The position numbers and the translations under genes are program-made. From the NCBI GenBank assembly GCA_047638815.1, contig JBLIMR010000005.1:1-64000 (forward strand): DNA of 64,000 nt, given 5' to 3'. The notes beneath the pieces were generated by a model that did no database searches, had not been told where the DNA came from, and was given only the letters and a program-made list of their open reading frames with translations. Below are positions 7,803 through 17,064 of the stretch, in pieces (the first letter of the stretch is position 1; each line of letters opens with the position of its first letter). Source of the stretch: JAJRRH01 sp047638815 (GTDB taxonomy: Bacteria; Bacteroidota; Bacteroidia; Flavobacteriales_D; JABDKJ01).

Positions 7803-8917
7803 TTACTATAACTCTTTCCCTTCCATTCAAAATTACCCCATTTCGATTTTACGAAAACTAGTGGTACAAAGACGAACTGAATAATTACTGCTAGCGGGTA
7901 ATAAACTAATGATTTCGACTTTTTAAACTTTATGGAAAGTAAAAGTAGATATATGAAATCAATAATAAACTTCGTTGCAAAAACGATTAAGAACAGATTT
8001 ATCAACTTATTCTCCAGTAGCGATAACAAAGCCAAAAGTGGAATAAGGACGTTTGCTAAAAGCACCAGCCAGGCGACAAACCAGGTTGTTCTATCATTGT
8101 AATGATGTGATTTTGAAGTCCACCTTGCCCTTTGATTAAGTAAATCCTTAAAACTATTGAAGGAAGTTGTATGTGCTTCGGTATTGGCATTGAATACTGC
8201 GCCAATATTAACATCGGATTTTGCTTTTACCTGATGAAGGAAAAACACATCGTCCCCAGATACTAAATTGCCGTCCCTTTCATCACTCCTGAAGTGATTA
8301 AACAAGCTCTTCGTGAAGGCCATGTTGGCCCCATTACACATAATAGCATTGTTCACATTGGCCCAGGACAAAGTTGTACCAGCAAGTGCTAAGACATCAA
8401 GAGCTTCGTAATGACCTGCCAAATTATTTTCAGCAATTGTTAGTATGGGTAAGATAAGAAATCCATTATCCTTCCCGTAGAAAAACTTTCGTACTTCAAC
8501 AAGCCAGTTATCACTTAGTCTAACATCAGCATCCAATGTTGCCACTATATCATAGGCCGATCTTCGCACACCAATTTTTAAGGCGGCCTTTTTACCATTG
8601 CCTGGAGAGTTAACTAATTTAATGCGTCCAGAAACAATTGAATTGACCAGCGAAACACTCCCATCGTCACTGTGATCATCAACGAATATCACTTCAAAGT
8701 TATCTTCATTGCCAATTAGATTTTCCAAATCATTAATGAGTCCACCAATTTCAGTTACCTCATTTTTAAATGGCACTACAATGGATACGCCTATAGATTT
8801 TCCTCTGTTTTCAGAAGCATTGGTCTGAGTATACGTATATATAATTTGGAAAATAATGAGCCCAATGTAACCCATCATTAAGATGCTAGAAATTATAATA
8901 ATGGCGTACAAGGTCAT
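7799..8917 (-). CDS. Membrane-bound family 2 glycosyltransferase
   Basis: A 372-residue GT2 protein with an N-terminal membrane helix (about 2-24), a GT-A domain and C-terminal helices (about 285-360). Catalytic features are visible in order: VSIVVPFKNE near residue 48, FVDDHSDDGS (nucleotide binding), TLDADVRL (the DxD metal site), SGDDVFFLHQ (acceptor-side ED/DD motif) and QRARWTSKS (Q-x-x-R-W type). This resembles processive or lipid-carrier glycosyltransferases that work at the cytoplasmic face of the inner membrane. It overlaps the upstream UPF0104 protein gene by four bases and the downstream permease by four, so the three are one translationally coupled operon. Sugar donor and acceptor are unknown. 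Confidence 0.88.
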   Translation of the reverse strand: MTLYAIIIISSILMMGYIGLIIFQIIYTYTQTNASENRGKSIGVSIVVPFKNEVTEIGGLINDLENLIGNEDNFEVIFVDDHSDDGSVSLVNSIVSGRIKLVNSPGNGKKAALKIGVRRSAYDIVATLDADVRLSDNWLVEVRKFFYGKDNGFLILPILTIAENNLAGHYEALDVLALAGTTLSWANVNNAIMCNGANMAFTKSLFNHFRSDERDGNLVSGDDVFFLHQVKAKSDVNIGAVFNANTEAHTTSFNSFKDLLNQRARWTSKSHHYNDRTTWFVAWLVLLANVLIPLLALLSLLENKLINLFLIVFATKFIIDFIYLLLLSIKFKKSKSLVYYPLAVIIQFVFVPLVFVKSKWGNFEWKGKSYSK

Positions 8918-9891
8918 ATTCTACTTTTCTTATTCACCATAAAAATAATGGCCCCTGCAATAGAAGGTAAAATCATATTTACAATCCACAGAATTAAAGA
9001 TGACACTAAAATACTTGCCTCTGAAGAAATAACTGGTCCTAAGATAATTAAAGCTGCAGTTTCTCTTAGTCCAATTCCGAAGAGTAAAGTAGGCATGACA
9101 CTAAGTATAAAAAAGACTAAGGCAATTGGTAAAAAAACTTCAACCAGTGATAAGTTGGAGTTGAAAATCTTAAGTAACAAAAAGTATTGAAGTAGAAAAA
9201 TTATATATCTCACAACGCTTAATGCGACAACAGATAGTTTTTGTTTTAATGAATATTGCCTCAAGATTTCAAAAGCCTTCGCGAGATCCTTTATTGGAAT
9301 TTTCTTTTTAAGCAATGAAATAAACAGAGAAGGAAAAAAATAAACAAAGGAAACGAGCAGTAATAGGATACCTGCAAATATTGAAATATAATTTAAGGGC
9401 AAATCAGTGAGATAATGATGCCCCAAAATCAATGCCCAAAGCCCAAGCACCACAGTTACAAAAAGCTGCGCCAAGCCACCATATATTGAAGCAATTGCTC
9501 CTTCATACCTTTTGTCCTTTGGAAAATGCCAAACCCTACCAACAAATGAGCCAATTCGGTATGGAATTATAATCGTAATAGCCAATCCCGTTAGTACAGA
9601 TGAAACTGACCTCAATATTTTTATCGGTAAAATAGCTTTCAAGAGATATTGCCATTTAATAGCTTCGGTAAGCCAATTGGCAAATGACATAGCAAGTACC
9701 AAAAGCAAATATATCATACCAGTTCCATCAGTAAACCAGCTGGAGAACAACTCCTTTAACTCATTATAATTTTCAGGAGCACTAAATTTTTTATAAATAT
9801 AAACAGCACAGATCGACAGAATAATCAGTCCTATCAACTTTTGCAAACTACTACTATATTTATTATTATTTCGCGTTAATACCTCACTCAT
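8914..9891 (-). CDS. UPF0104 / lysylphosphatidylglycerol synthase-like membrane domain protein
   Basis: This roughly 325-residue integral membrane protein has about eight hydrophobic helices and matches the flippase-like UPF0104 (LPG_synthase_TM) pattern: EAIKWQYLLKAI after the first helices, then SVLTGLAITIIIPYRIGSFVGRVWHF, a signature region with the conserved P-x-R-x-G, and GIGLRETAALIIL near the C-terminus. Related proteins translocate or modify lipids, and in Bacteroidota they are often beside glycosyltransferases, as here with the overlapping GT2 gene. I use the ATG at 9891 because it gives MSEVLTR and avoids a rather unusual upstream extension from 9912. A joint role in making and flipping a glycolipid is an inference from gene order. 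Confidence 0.82.
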   Translation of the reverse strand: MSEVLTRNNNKYSSSLQKLIGLIILSICAVYIYKKFSAPENYNELKELFSSWFTDGTGMIYLLLVLAMSFANWLTEAIKWQYLLKAILPIKILRSVSSVLTGLAITIIIPYRIGSFVGRVWHFPKDKRYEGAIASIYGGLAQLFVTVVLGLWALILGHHYLTDLPLNYISIFAGILLLLVSFVYFFPSLFISLLKKKIPIKDLAKAFEILRQYSLKQKLSVVALSVVRYIIFLLQYFLLLKIFNSNLSLVEVFLPIALVFFILSVMPTLLFGIGLRETAALIILGPVISSEASILVSSLILWIVNMILPSIAGAIIFMVNKKSRI

Positions 9892-9997
9892 TCTTTGATC
9901 AAACCTACACAATTTTTAAACTGAACAACAGTCTTTACCTTAGCATGTGATATCTCTAGGTCATGAACTACGAACAATTTACCTATTTTCGCATGTA

Positions 9998-10573
9998 ATG
10001 AGGAATACAGATTCATCAAAACCCGTTGAGCGTATTATTCTTGGTGTAGATCCAGGCACTGTTGCAATGGGGTATGGCATTGTAAAAGTAGAGGGTAAAA
10101 AACTTGAAATGATGGGAATGGGCATCATTCAACTGTCCAAATACGACAATCATGCGATTCGACTGAAGCACATTTTTAATCGTATAGTTTCACTCATAGA
10201 TGAATTCAACCCAGATGAACTTTCAATTGAGGCACCTTTTTACGGTAAAAACGTACAAAGCATGCTGAAATTAGGAAGGGCACAAGGTGTTGCTATCGCT
10301 GCCTGTCTCAGCAGGGATATTCCTTATGTTGAGTATGCTCCAAAGAAGATTAAACAATCGATTACTGGAAACGGTAGTTCATCAAAGCAACAAGTAGCTG
10401 GAATGATTACAAGTATTCTTAATCTCAAGGAAATCCCCAAAAGTTTAGATGCTACAGATGCTCTTGGTGCTGCAATATGTCACTACTATCAATCAAACTC
10501 TCCCATACAAGGTGGTAAAAAATATAGTGATTGGAAATCGTTTATTCAACAGAACCCTAACGTAAGCTCTTAG
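9998..10573 (+). CDS. ruvC: Crossover junction endodeoxyribonuclease RuvC
   Basis: A 191-residue Holliday-junction resolvase with an RNase H-like fold. The catalytic acidic residues are all present: D18 in ILGVDPGT, E78 in LSIEAPFYGKN and D151/D154 in DATDALG, with the basic KKIKQSITGNG stretch between them that contacts the DNA. It cuts four-way junctions made during recombination, working with RuvAB. The ATG at 9998 is chosen because the alternative start at 9947 adds an unconserved stretch and the family normally begins about 10-15 residues before the first aspartate. The stop lies two bases from the stop of the convergent HIT gene, so there is no room for a separate terminator. Confidence 0.95.
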   Translation: MRNTDSSKPVERIILGVDPGTVAMGYGIVKVEGKKLEMMGMGIIQLSKYDNHAIRLKHIFNRIVSLIDEFNPDELSIEAPFYGKNVQSMLKLGRAQGVAIAACLSRDIPYVEYAPKKIKQSITGNGSSSKQQVAGMITSILNLKEIPKSLDATDALGAAICHYYQSNSPIQGGKKYSDWKSFIQQNPNVSS

Positions 10574-10575
10574 AT

Positions 10576-10965
10576 CTATACGTTTTTAATCTTTGCTGCT
10601 GTTCTCGTTAGCTGCTCTGTTGTGAATTTTTTCTTTGGATTGGAAAAATTCATATCCGACATTTGGTTCATCGGAACTAAATGCACATGAGCGTGTGGAA
10701 CTTCCAGGCCAATGACAGTCACACCTATTCTTTCACATGGAATAACGCTTTCTATTTGTTTTGCCACTTTTTTGGCAAACAACATAAGGCCACTTAGGAC
10801 TGCATCATCTAAATCAAATATGTAATCAACCTCCGTTTTAGGGATAACCAAAGTATGTCCCTCAACCAATGGGTTAATATCCAAGAAAGCAAAATAGTTA
10901 TCGTTTTCCGCTACTATATGAGCAGGGATTTCGCCATTAATAATCTTAGTGAAAATACTTGCCAT
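10576..10965 (-). CDS. Histidine triad (HIT) nucleotide-binding family protein
   Basis: A 129-residue HIT protein with the N-terminal SIFTKIINGEIPAH, the central DINPLVEGHTLVIPK and the triad HAHVHLVPM near residues 90-98. HIT proteins of this class hydrolyse purine nucleoside phosphoramidates or adenylated compounds in the cytosol; the natural role is often unclear. Its ATG overlaps the TAA of greA by one base (TAATG), so it is translationally coupled to greA, an arrangement common in Bacteroidota. Confidence 0.92.
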   Translation of the reverse strand: MASIFTKIINGEIPAHIVAENDNYFAFLDINPLVEGHTLVIPKTEVDYIFDLDDAVLSGLMLFAKKVAKQIESVIPCERIGVTVIGLEVPHAHVHLVPMNQMSDMNFSNPKKKFTTEQLTRTAAKIKNV

Positions 10966-11438
10966 TATCGAGCGATCTTCACTATTTCAAATTTTATGAT
11001 GCCCCCTGGTGTTTCTACATCCGCAATATCACCCACTTCTTTCCCCAAAAGACCCTTACCCAATGGTGAATCAATGGAAATTTTCTTCACCTTTATATCT
11101 GCTTCGTTTTCAGCAACAAGTGTGTAGCTAAGCTGCGCTGCATTCTTAATGTTTTTTATAGTGACTGTAGATAATATGAAGACCTTAGAGTCATCCATCT
11201 GTGATTCATCAATGATACGTGCATTGGCAATAGATTCTTTGAGCTTATTGATCTTCATCTCCAACATACCCTGGGCTTCCTTGGCGGCATCATATTCTGC
11301 ATTCTCCGACAGATCTCCTTTATCGCGTGCCTCAGCGATTTGATTAGATATACTTGGTCGCTCTACACTTTCCATTACGTGTAACTCGTTTTTCAATCTT
11401 TCTAATCCCTCTTCCGTATAATATGCAATCTTACTCAT
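10965..11438 (-). CDS. greA: Transcription elongation factor GreA
   Basis: A 157-residue protein of the standard length for GreA. The N-terminal coiled coil (about 1-75) carries the conserved tip sequence DLSENAEYDAAKEAQ, whose acidic residues reach into the RNA polymerase secondary channel to stimulate cleavage of backtracked RNA. The C-terminal domain shows SIDSPLGKGLLGKEVGD, the typical FKBP-like Gre signature. A leader of about 55-60 bases separates it from a good -7 promoter box, and the HIT gene follows on the same transcript. Confidence 0.96.
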   Translation of the reverse strand: MSKIAYYTEEGLERLKNELHVMESVERPSISNQIAEARDKGDLSENAEYDAAKEAQGMLEMKINKLKESIANARIIDESQMDDSKVFILSTVTIKNIKNAAQLSYTLVAENEADIKVKKISIDSPLGKGLLGKEVGDIADVETPGGIIKFEIVKIAR

Positions 11439-11498
11439 AATCTCAGCATTGTGTATTCCTTAGTCAAAAAAAGAAAACTCATTAGAGCTTTCTCATGA

Positions 11499-11506
11499 CA
11501 AATATA
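11499..11506 (-). promoter_or_regulatory. Candidate -7 box of the greA-HIT operon
   Basis: On the minus strand the bases read TATATTTG, an exact match to TAnnTTTG, about 60 bases before the greA start. A clear -33 element was not found at standard spacing. Confidence 0.45.
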
Positions 11507-11544
11507 AAAATAAAACACGTTTTTATATTGTAAACTTATTCAAA

Positions 11545-11581
11545 TAAAAAAAGGCTGAAACCCTCACAGGAATCAGCCTTT
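11545..11581 (-). terminator. Terminator of the TonB receptor-giant protein-PorV operon
   Basis: Read on the minus strand, a nine-base-pair stem (AAAGGCTGA / TCAGCCTTT) with a 14-base loop runs into a T-rich tract (TTTTTTTATTTG). It lies just after the stop of the PorV/PorQ gene and before the greA promoter region. Confidence 0.8.
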
Positions 11582-11600
11582 GAAATATTTTTAACAATAA

Positions 11601-12650
11601 TTAAATATCTATTCTGATACCAACTCTATGGTTTCCATCAAATGGATTGGTATCTTGATACGAGTAATCAAAACCTATAGTACCGCCTTCCGTTCCAATA
11701 GGCGCCTGTATGGACAAACCAGCTCCTAATCCAGTAAGAACATTTGCAGATAATGCCCCATCTGTAATATCCTGCTCATACAAGTATCCACCTCTCAAGA
11801 TGAAAAAGTCCTTCAACTTAAATTCAACTCCGAATCTATACTGATCGTTAGTAAAAGAGTTTGAAGTAAAGGATCCAGAAAGTGTTAAGGTATTATTTTC
11901 ATCTAAAAGAAAATCATAACCAATACCCATTGATATTAAAGAAGGAAGTTCATACTCATCACTTCTTTGATCCAATGTAGTTAAGTAATCATTATTGTCT
12001 CCATCTTGAATCAATGCCTGAACACTAAGACCATCTCCTGAATAATCCATAGTTGGTCCAACATTTTTAAGATTGATACCAATTTTTATTTGATCATTCT
12101 CACCAGAGATATATTGTATTCCTGCATCAAACGCAACAGCGTTCGACTTTACATTGAATATTGACTCTGAAATTAACTTTACAGATATTCCACCATAAAT
12201 ACTGTTAGAAAATTCCTTCGCATAAGACAAAGTAATATTAGATGCATTTACATTAAAAAGTGATCCATCTCCTTCAGGAACCTCCGTTGTCGATTTTCTA
12301 AAATCACCGTAATCTACAAAAGAATATGTCAATCCAAATGTGGAAGACTCTCCTAGTCTCAATCCAAGACCTAAACCATACACACTAACATCAGAACCTC
12401 TCATGTATGTGGTATTTGTAATTGCTATCTCAGTTTTTCTAGTAAAAGCAAGACCAGCAACATTCATGAACGAACCTTCAATACCCTTAACAGTAGCAAT
12501 ATTTGAGCCCATCAACCCTGTACTTCTAACCCAAGGGTTAAAGAGTAATTGAGTTGCACCTGCCGCACCAGTTCTATCCTCGTTACCAGCCATCACATCC
12601 GCACTAGCAAATGTTGTTACTGCGATTAATAAAATTATAATTTTTTTCAT
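11601..12650 (-). CDS. PorV/PorQ family outer-membrane protein
   Basis: A 349-residue protein with a signal peptide (1-21, ending VMAG). The mature N-terminus has the family hallmark TGAAGATQLLFNPWVRSTGLMG followed by an early FMNVAGLAF, and the rest is a FadL-like barrel of beta-strands ending in GNHRVGIRIDI. PorV family proteins sit in the outer membrane and hand T9SS cargo from the translocon to the attachment complex, or serve as related accessory barrels. It is the last gene of an operon with a giant secreted protein (33 bases upstream) and a TonB-dependent receptor. Whether it is the general PorV of the cell or a dedicated partner of that secreted protein cannot be decided here; the operon favours a dedicated one. 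Confidence 0.85.
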   Translation of the reverse strand: MKKIIILLIAVTTFASADVMAGNEDRTGAAGATQLLFNPWVRSTGLMGSNIATVKGIEGSFMNVAGLAFTRKTEIAITNTTYMRGSDVSVYGLGLGLRLGESSTFGLTYSFVDYGDFRKSTTEVPEGDGSLFNVNASNITLSYAKEFSNSIYGGISVKLISESIFNVKSNAVAFDAGIQYISGENDQIKIGINLKNVGPTMDYSGDGLSVQALIQDGDNNDYLTTLDQRSDEYELPSLISMGIGYDFLLDENNTLTLSGSFTSNSFTNDQYRFGVEFKLKDFFILRGGYLYEQDITDGALSANVLTGLGAGLSIQAPIGTEGGTIGFDYSYQDTNPFDGNHRVGIRIDI

Positions 12651-12683
12651 ATCTGTTCTTTTAAATATAATAATGTTAATCGA

Positions 12684-15600
12684 TTAAAAGTTATCCAAAT
12701 CAAGTTTTCTTGTCACCCCAAACCACTTTATCACAGTCGAACCTATACCAGGCGCTTCAATGTGAATGATATATGCACCACCAGCAATTGAAATGTTATT
12801 TTCATTATTAAGATCCCACTCAAGGAATGTTAGTGGGTTGTCTTTACCTAATGTTCTAACTAACGTACCAGCCGTGTTGAATATCTTTATTGTACATTCT
12901 TCAGGTAGGTTAATAAACTTAACTCGATTATCCAGTCTACTATTTTCATAGAAAGAGAAGGCATAATAAGGATTCGGTACAACATTAATTAGCTCCAAGG
13001 CATCTGAAGCAACTACCGCATTTTCTAATGAGGTGCTCTCAGAGTCAATTTTAAATCTATAATATGGGAACCAATCATTTAAGGATAGGTCAGCCATATC
13101 TGGTTCATTATAAATATCAACATCATCATCATCATAGTTGAACATTCCATCTTCAAAGAGATATTGCTCATCTGATACTCCACCAATCGTTGGAAACCTT
13201 TCGTAAGGCTTGTTAACTCTTAACTTAATGGTTGCTTTTGATGGAATCAACCCTTGTTCTGGTGATAGAAAACTAAAATCGCTGTCCAACAATGGAAGCA
13301 TAGTCCAAGCAATAGCAGTCATTAATGACTTTCTAGTTCCTGTTGGCTTGCCATATATGTACTTGAATATTCTATTAGCGCCATCATAAGTCCCTACTCT
13401 CTCGTTATTTTGTCTTCTTCGAGATTCATTTCTGAACACATATATATAATGCATACCTCCAAATCTTGCGTTTGCCGCATTGAATTCCGGATTAGATATG
13501 TTTTCATTCCAAATAGTGCTTGTAGGATTCCATATCATATCGTCACCATTTTGGTTTCCCAATAAACTGTTTTCACCAAATGCCATATTCAAACGCTCTC
13601 CTGTCTCAACATCATAAGCATATCCAGGAAACCATCCATATCCAAAGCTATGTCCGTACAACGCTTCATCAGTTGTATCAGGTACTCCGAACAACAGATC
13701 CTTGTAATTTTCTATGACATCCGCACTAAATCCAGGATTTCCGCTACCGTCTTCCATGTATTCGTTTATCAGCAAATCAGAAACAACTTGCTCACCGCCA
13801 AATGTTATTTCATTTTCATTTCCACCTTGAAGTATGTTCTTTCCGTTCTTATCCACAGACAACGCTACTCTTGGATATCCCTTTGTACTATAACCACCCG
13901 AAGTATTCTCAATAAACGGTTGAACTTCTAAAACAGGTACACGAGTCCATAAAGATTTATCCGATGTGAATATGATGTCAATATTATTCAATTCACCAAA
14001 TCTAACAGATGCAGGTGCCAAGTTTGTTGTCAAATCAGCTGGTCCCGACCAGTGATGGCCTGCAAGAATCCATGGTGCAACAATTCCCCCCAAAACAGAT
14101 TCATACTCTGATTGTGGGTCAAGCTCGCCATTGCCATTGTCATTATAGTAACAGTCGTCAAATGGAGTTGCAGTATCCAAAGTAACACCCGTTGGACAGT
14201 CTGCGGCAATAGTACCAGCTCTAATCCAGTTTTGCTCGATACTTCTATCATCATCAGGGACACCAGTTAACCAATCCACAGCACTATTTTCGAAAGTCAT
14301 AGTCGCACCAAGAAATTCTGGCTTATCCTCATCTTGTAATTCCGTTTGCTCTATTTGAATAGAGATTCCAAAATCCAACAATAAAAATTCTTCACTAACA
14401 TTAATAGTGTTTGAAGATTCGGCAAGTGTATCTCCAAGGAGATTAGTAACGATCCACCTTGTGTCATTCGGATCTATCTCTGCTTCATCATCTGGGTCTT
14501 CTCCAGTAAATCTAATTTCAAATTCCTCTTTTACAACATTCAATGGGTCAATAACTTTAACCGTTACCGGAGATCCACTCTTTTCATAATCCAATTCGTC
14601 AGCTATCCAAGGTGCACCATCCATAATCTCATTTACCGAAGCTTCTGTCAATTCTAGGAAATTTCCACCAGTTCCCTTTCCTTCCAATCTAGTAACAGCG
14701 ATAAGTTCACCATAATTCGCTGAAATAGCAGATCCATTTCCTTCTGACTGCGTTTTATGCGGTATCCCAGAAACAACAGGTATCGAAGTACTGTTATAAC
14801 TAAGACGACCTTCTAAATAAGGTGTGTCTTGTCCGGTACCATCCTGATTGTAAGGAGCGTATTCGTTGTAACCATAGGCTACAGTCATAAAGTAATATGT
14901 TTTATGATTTATTAGACCGCCTCCTGTAAACACATCTTGAGTAATTCTAAAGGAATGCGCTACACCTTCATCAGCACCATTTACCATTATCGTTGGCACT
15001 GGTAACTCAAGATCAGGTGTTGATACAACATTAACTAATGTACCAACTCCATTGGCTACATCCACTTGTCGTATACGTCTTGCTTTATCTGGATCACCTA
15101 AATCAGCAGAAGAAACTGAGCTACTTGCCAATTGGTAAACCTTATATCCTTCGAAAACGTAATTCTTATCTTCACCATCCGGGATACTTGGATCTTCCTC
15201 CATGTATGTTTCAGAATCAACAGTTTCACTTAAGTAAAGAATAATTTCCTGATCGAGTTCCTGAACAGTCACACCTGGTGCTCCAGGTCCATTCAGTATT
15301 CTAAAGCAGTTATCGAATAAAGCTTGTGCTTTATCATCTGCGACAAATAAAGCATTTCTCAATTCATCTACACCACCTTCTGCTTGTGTCCAAACAACTC
15401 CAACAGTAATGTTGTTAAATTCTCCCGGTTCCAAAGTAAATGGACCAGCTGATTGCAAAAACCTTCTATCACCAGGGTTATTTGCATCAGTCTCTTCTGA
15501 CCAAGCCGGTTGTGATTCTCCACCAGTACCATATCCTAATGGATCAGTATCGTTAGGCACAACATAATCAGTTCCAATTGTTCCGCCAATACCTGTACCA

Positions 15601-16997
15601 CCATAAGTGAATGGAGCACCGTTCTGCCATAAACCAGTAAGGTAATTATAGAATTGTATCGCATTCTGTGGATCTGTTTGTGGGAAAGCTCTTAATCTAT
15701 CATAGTAAACGAACTTTGACATTCCAAAACGCTCATTATCTATAATTTGATCTGGATTTTCCAACAATGGATTAGCAAAACCAAGACCAAGGCCTGGGTA
15801 AGGAATTGCATTTTCATTTTCCCAAAGCGATGGATCACTTGAAATTTCATTGTTAATTCCATCTGGATCTAGATATGGTCCCTCGAAGAAATCGATTCCA
15901 ATTGCTGGAGCATTTGCACCATAACCGTTTTGTCCACCGCTAGTTTCGTCAAAATCATCTCCATTGTACATGTATCCAAGACCTCTTTGCACATCACAAC
16001 CTACGTAGTCATCTTCAGAGAATCCAACATCAGAATCTGCATATTGGCCGAAAAAAGTATTCTCAAGCGTTTGAACTCCTCTATTAATCAACACATAGTT
16101 ATAGAACGACATGTTGTTAATTTCATCAGTTGTACTATATACGAATGATTGTGCTTGAATTTCCATACCTATTGGCTCACCGTCTCCAGTTTCCGTATGT
16201 ATACCACCATTATCATTGAATACCCACCATATCGTCTCATCACCAAATAATGGAATTGGGTCTTGAGGTCCTCTTGAACGACAATCAACTTCACCTGCCA
16301 AATCATATCCAGGATAATCCCCTTCACTTGGATCATAAACACCATTTTCACCTGAAGAACCAATTCTTTCACCGAATGGTGCTAACGTAAAATTAAAGTT
16401 AGGTGTAAAGTTATTACCAGGCCAATCATTGAAATAGTCTGGCATGCTATATCCCATTTCGAAAGGAGGCTCTGACAACACAGATTCATCGCAATCTCCT
16501 ATAGCTACACATTCCTGCCTTTCAAACCAAAGGTTATGCAATTGAACATCCACCAATCTCGATCTAAAGTGTCTGTCAAATTCCTGGCATAAAATATTCA
16601 ATGCACTAGCAGTATTATCAATTGACAAAGGTCCTGTCCAAAAATCAGTACCCCCAGCACGATAAGTAATACCTGCAAGCTTCAACTGACCATCTGGTGT
16701 TCTACCACCCATCCATAGACCACCGGCAAACATCGAATGCAAACCACTTCCTTTTGGCACTTCATAAAGTGCATCAGTTTGGTCATACCAAAGCAATCCA
16801 CCTGACTCCATACCATAACGTACATTATTCAAGTCCATTACAATATAAGCTGTTGGTGGAAAACAATTTTCCGCTTTCTCAAGTAATTTTTGAGCAGCTG
16901 CATTTAATGGCTGAATTCCTGGCAGCTCTTTCTTCTTTGCTTCTAAGCCTAAGATGGAAAGACTTGCGATTAGTAATAAAACGATACTTTTTTTCAT
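12684..16997 (-). CDS. Giant secreted protein with FlgD/T9SS-like C-terminal domain
   Basis: A 1437-residue protein with a signal peptide (about 1-20). Its N-terminal region (about 45-150) has a pattern I recognise from a large Bacteroidota family of T9SS-linked proteins: LNNVRYGMESGGLLWYD, YEVPKGSG, SMFAGGLWMGGRTPDGQLKLAGITYR and FWTGPLS. The middle is rich in aspartate, glycine and aromatic residues with possible calcium-binding acidic loops such as FNYDDDDVDIYNEPD. Residues about 1365-1437 form a FlgD-like or T9SS-type C-terminal domain (EECTIKIFNTAGTLVRTL, then SIAGGAYIIHIEA), though the end (KWFGVTRKLDLDNF) is not a classical type A or B signal. Function is unknown. It lies 67 bases downstream of a TonB-dependent receptor and 33 upstream of a PorV-like protein. 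Confidence 0.78.
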   Translation of the reverse strand: MKKSIVLLLIASLSILGLEAKKKELPGIQPLNAAAQKLLEKAENCFPPTAYIVMDLNNVRYGMESGGLLWYDQTDALYEVPKGSGLHSMFAGGLWMGGRTPDGQLKLAGITYRAGGTDFWTGPLSIDNTASALNILCQEFDRHFRSRLVDVQLHNLWFERQECVAIGDCDESVLSEPPFEMGYSMPDYFNDWPGNNFTPNFNFTLAPFGERIGSSGENGVYDPSEGDYPGYDLAGEVDCRSRGPQDPIPLFGDETIWWVFNDNGGIHTETGDGEPIGMEIQAQSFVYSTTDEINNMSFYNYVLINRGVQTLENTFFGQYADSDVGFSEDDYVGCDVQRGLGYMYNGDDFDETSGGQNGYGANAPAIGIDFFEGPYLDPDGINNEISSDPSLWENENAIPYPGLGLGFANPLLENPDQIIDNERFGMSKFVYYDRLRAFPQTDPQNAIQFYNYLTGLWQNGAPFTYGGTGIGGTIGTDYVVPNDTDPLGYGTGGESQPAWSEETDANNPGDRRFLQSAGPFTLEPGEFNNITVGVVWTQAEGGVDELRNALFVADDKAQALFDNCFRILNGPGAPGVTVQELDQEIILYLSETVDSETYMEEDPSIPDGEDKNYVFEGYKVYQLASSSVSSADLGDPDKARRIRQVDVANGVGTLVNVVSTPDLELPVPTIMVNGADEGVAHSFRITQDVFTGGGLINHKTYYFMTVAYGYNEYAPYNQDGTGQDTPYLEGRLSYNSTSIPVVSGIPHKTQSEGNGSAISANYGELIAVTRLEGKGTGGNFLELTEASVNEIMDGAPWIADELDYEKSGSPVTVKVIDPLNVVKEEFEIRFTGEDPDDEAEIDPNDTRWIVTNLLGDTLAESSNTINVSEEFLLLDFGISIQIEQTELQDEDKPEFLGATMTFENSAVDWLTGVPDDDRSIEQNWIRAGTIAADCPTGVTLDTATPFDDCYYNDNGNGELDPQSEYESVLGGIVAPWILAGHHWSGPADLTTNLAPASVRFGELNNIDIIFTSDKSLWTRVPVLEVQPFIENTSGGYSTKGYPRVALSVDKNGKNILQGGNENEITFGGEQVVSDLLINEYMEDGSGNPGFSADVIENYKDLLFGVPDTTDEALYGHSFGYGWFPGYAYDVETGERLNMAFGENSLLGNQNGDDMIWNPTSTIWNENISNPEFNAANARFGGMHYIYVFRNESRRRQNNERVGTYDGANRIFKYIYGKPTGTRKSLMTAIAWTMLPLLDSDFSFLSPEQGLIPSKATIKLRVNKPYERFPTIGGVSDEQYLFEDGMFNYDDDDVDIYNEPDMADLSLNDWFPYYRFKIDSESTSLENAVVASDALELINVVPNPYYAFSFYENSRLDNRVKFINLPEECTIKIFNTAGTLVRTLGKDNPLTFLEWDLNNENNISIAGGAYIIHIEAPGIGSTVIKWFGVTRKLDLDNF

Positions 16998-17018
16998 AAA
17001 AGGAATGTATTTTATTTT

Positions 17019-17035
17019 GGGAATTACATATTCCC
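17019..17035 (-). promoter_or_regulatory. Small intercistronic hairpin between receptor and giant-protein genes
   Basis: GGGAAT / ATTCCC with a five-base loop forms a six-base-pair hairpin in the 67-base gap. On the minus strand it is followed by an A-rich rather than T-rich run, so it is not a standard terminator; it could affect mRNA processing or stability. The call is tentative. Confidence 0.3.
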
Positions 17036-17064
17036 GGGTAATTTTTAAGCTTTTAAATATTTTT

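Noticed and set aside
13121..13140. Run of repeated CAT triplets inside the giant protein gene
   Set aside because: It is simply the reverse strand of in-frame aspartate codons, not a stand-alone repeat element.
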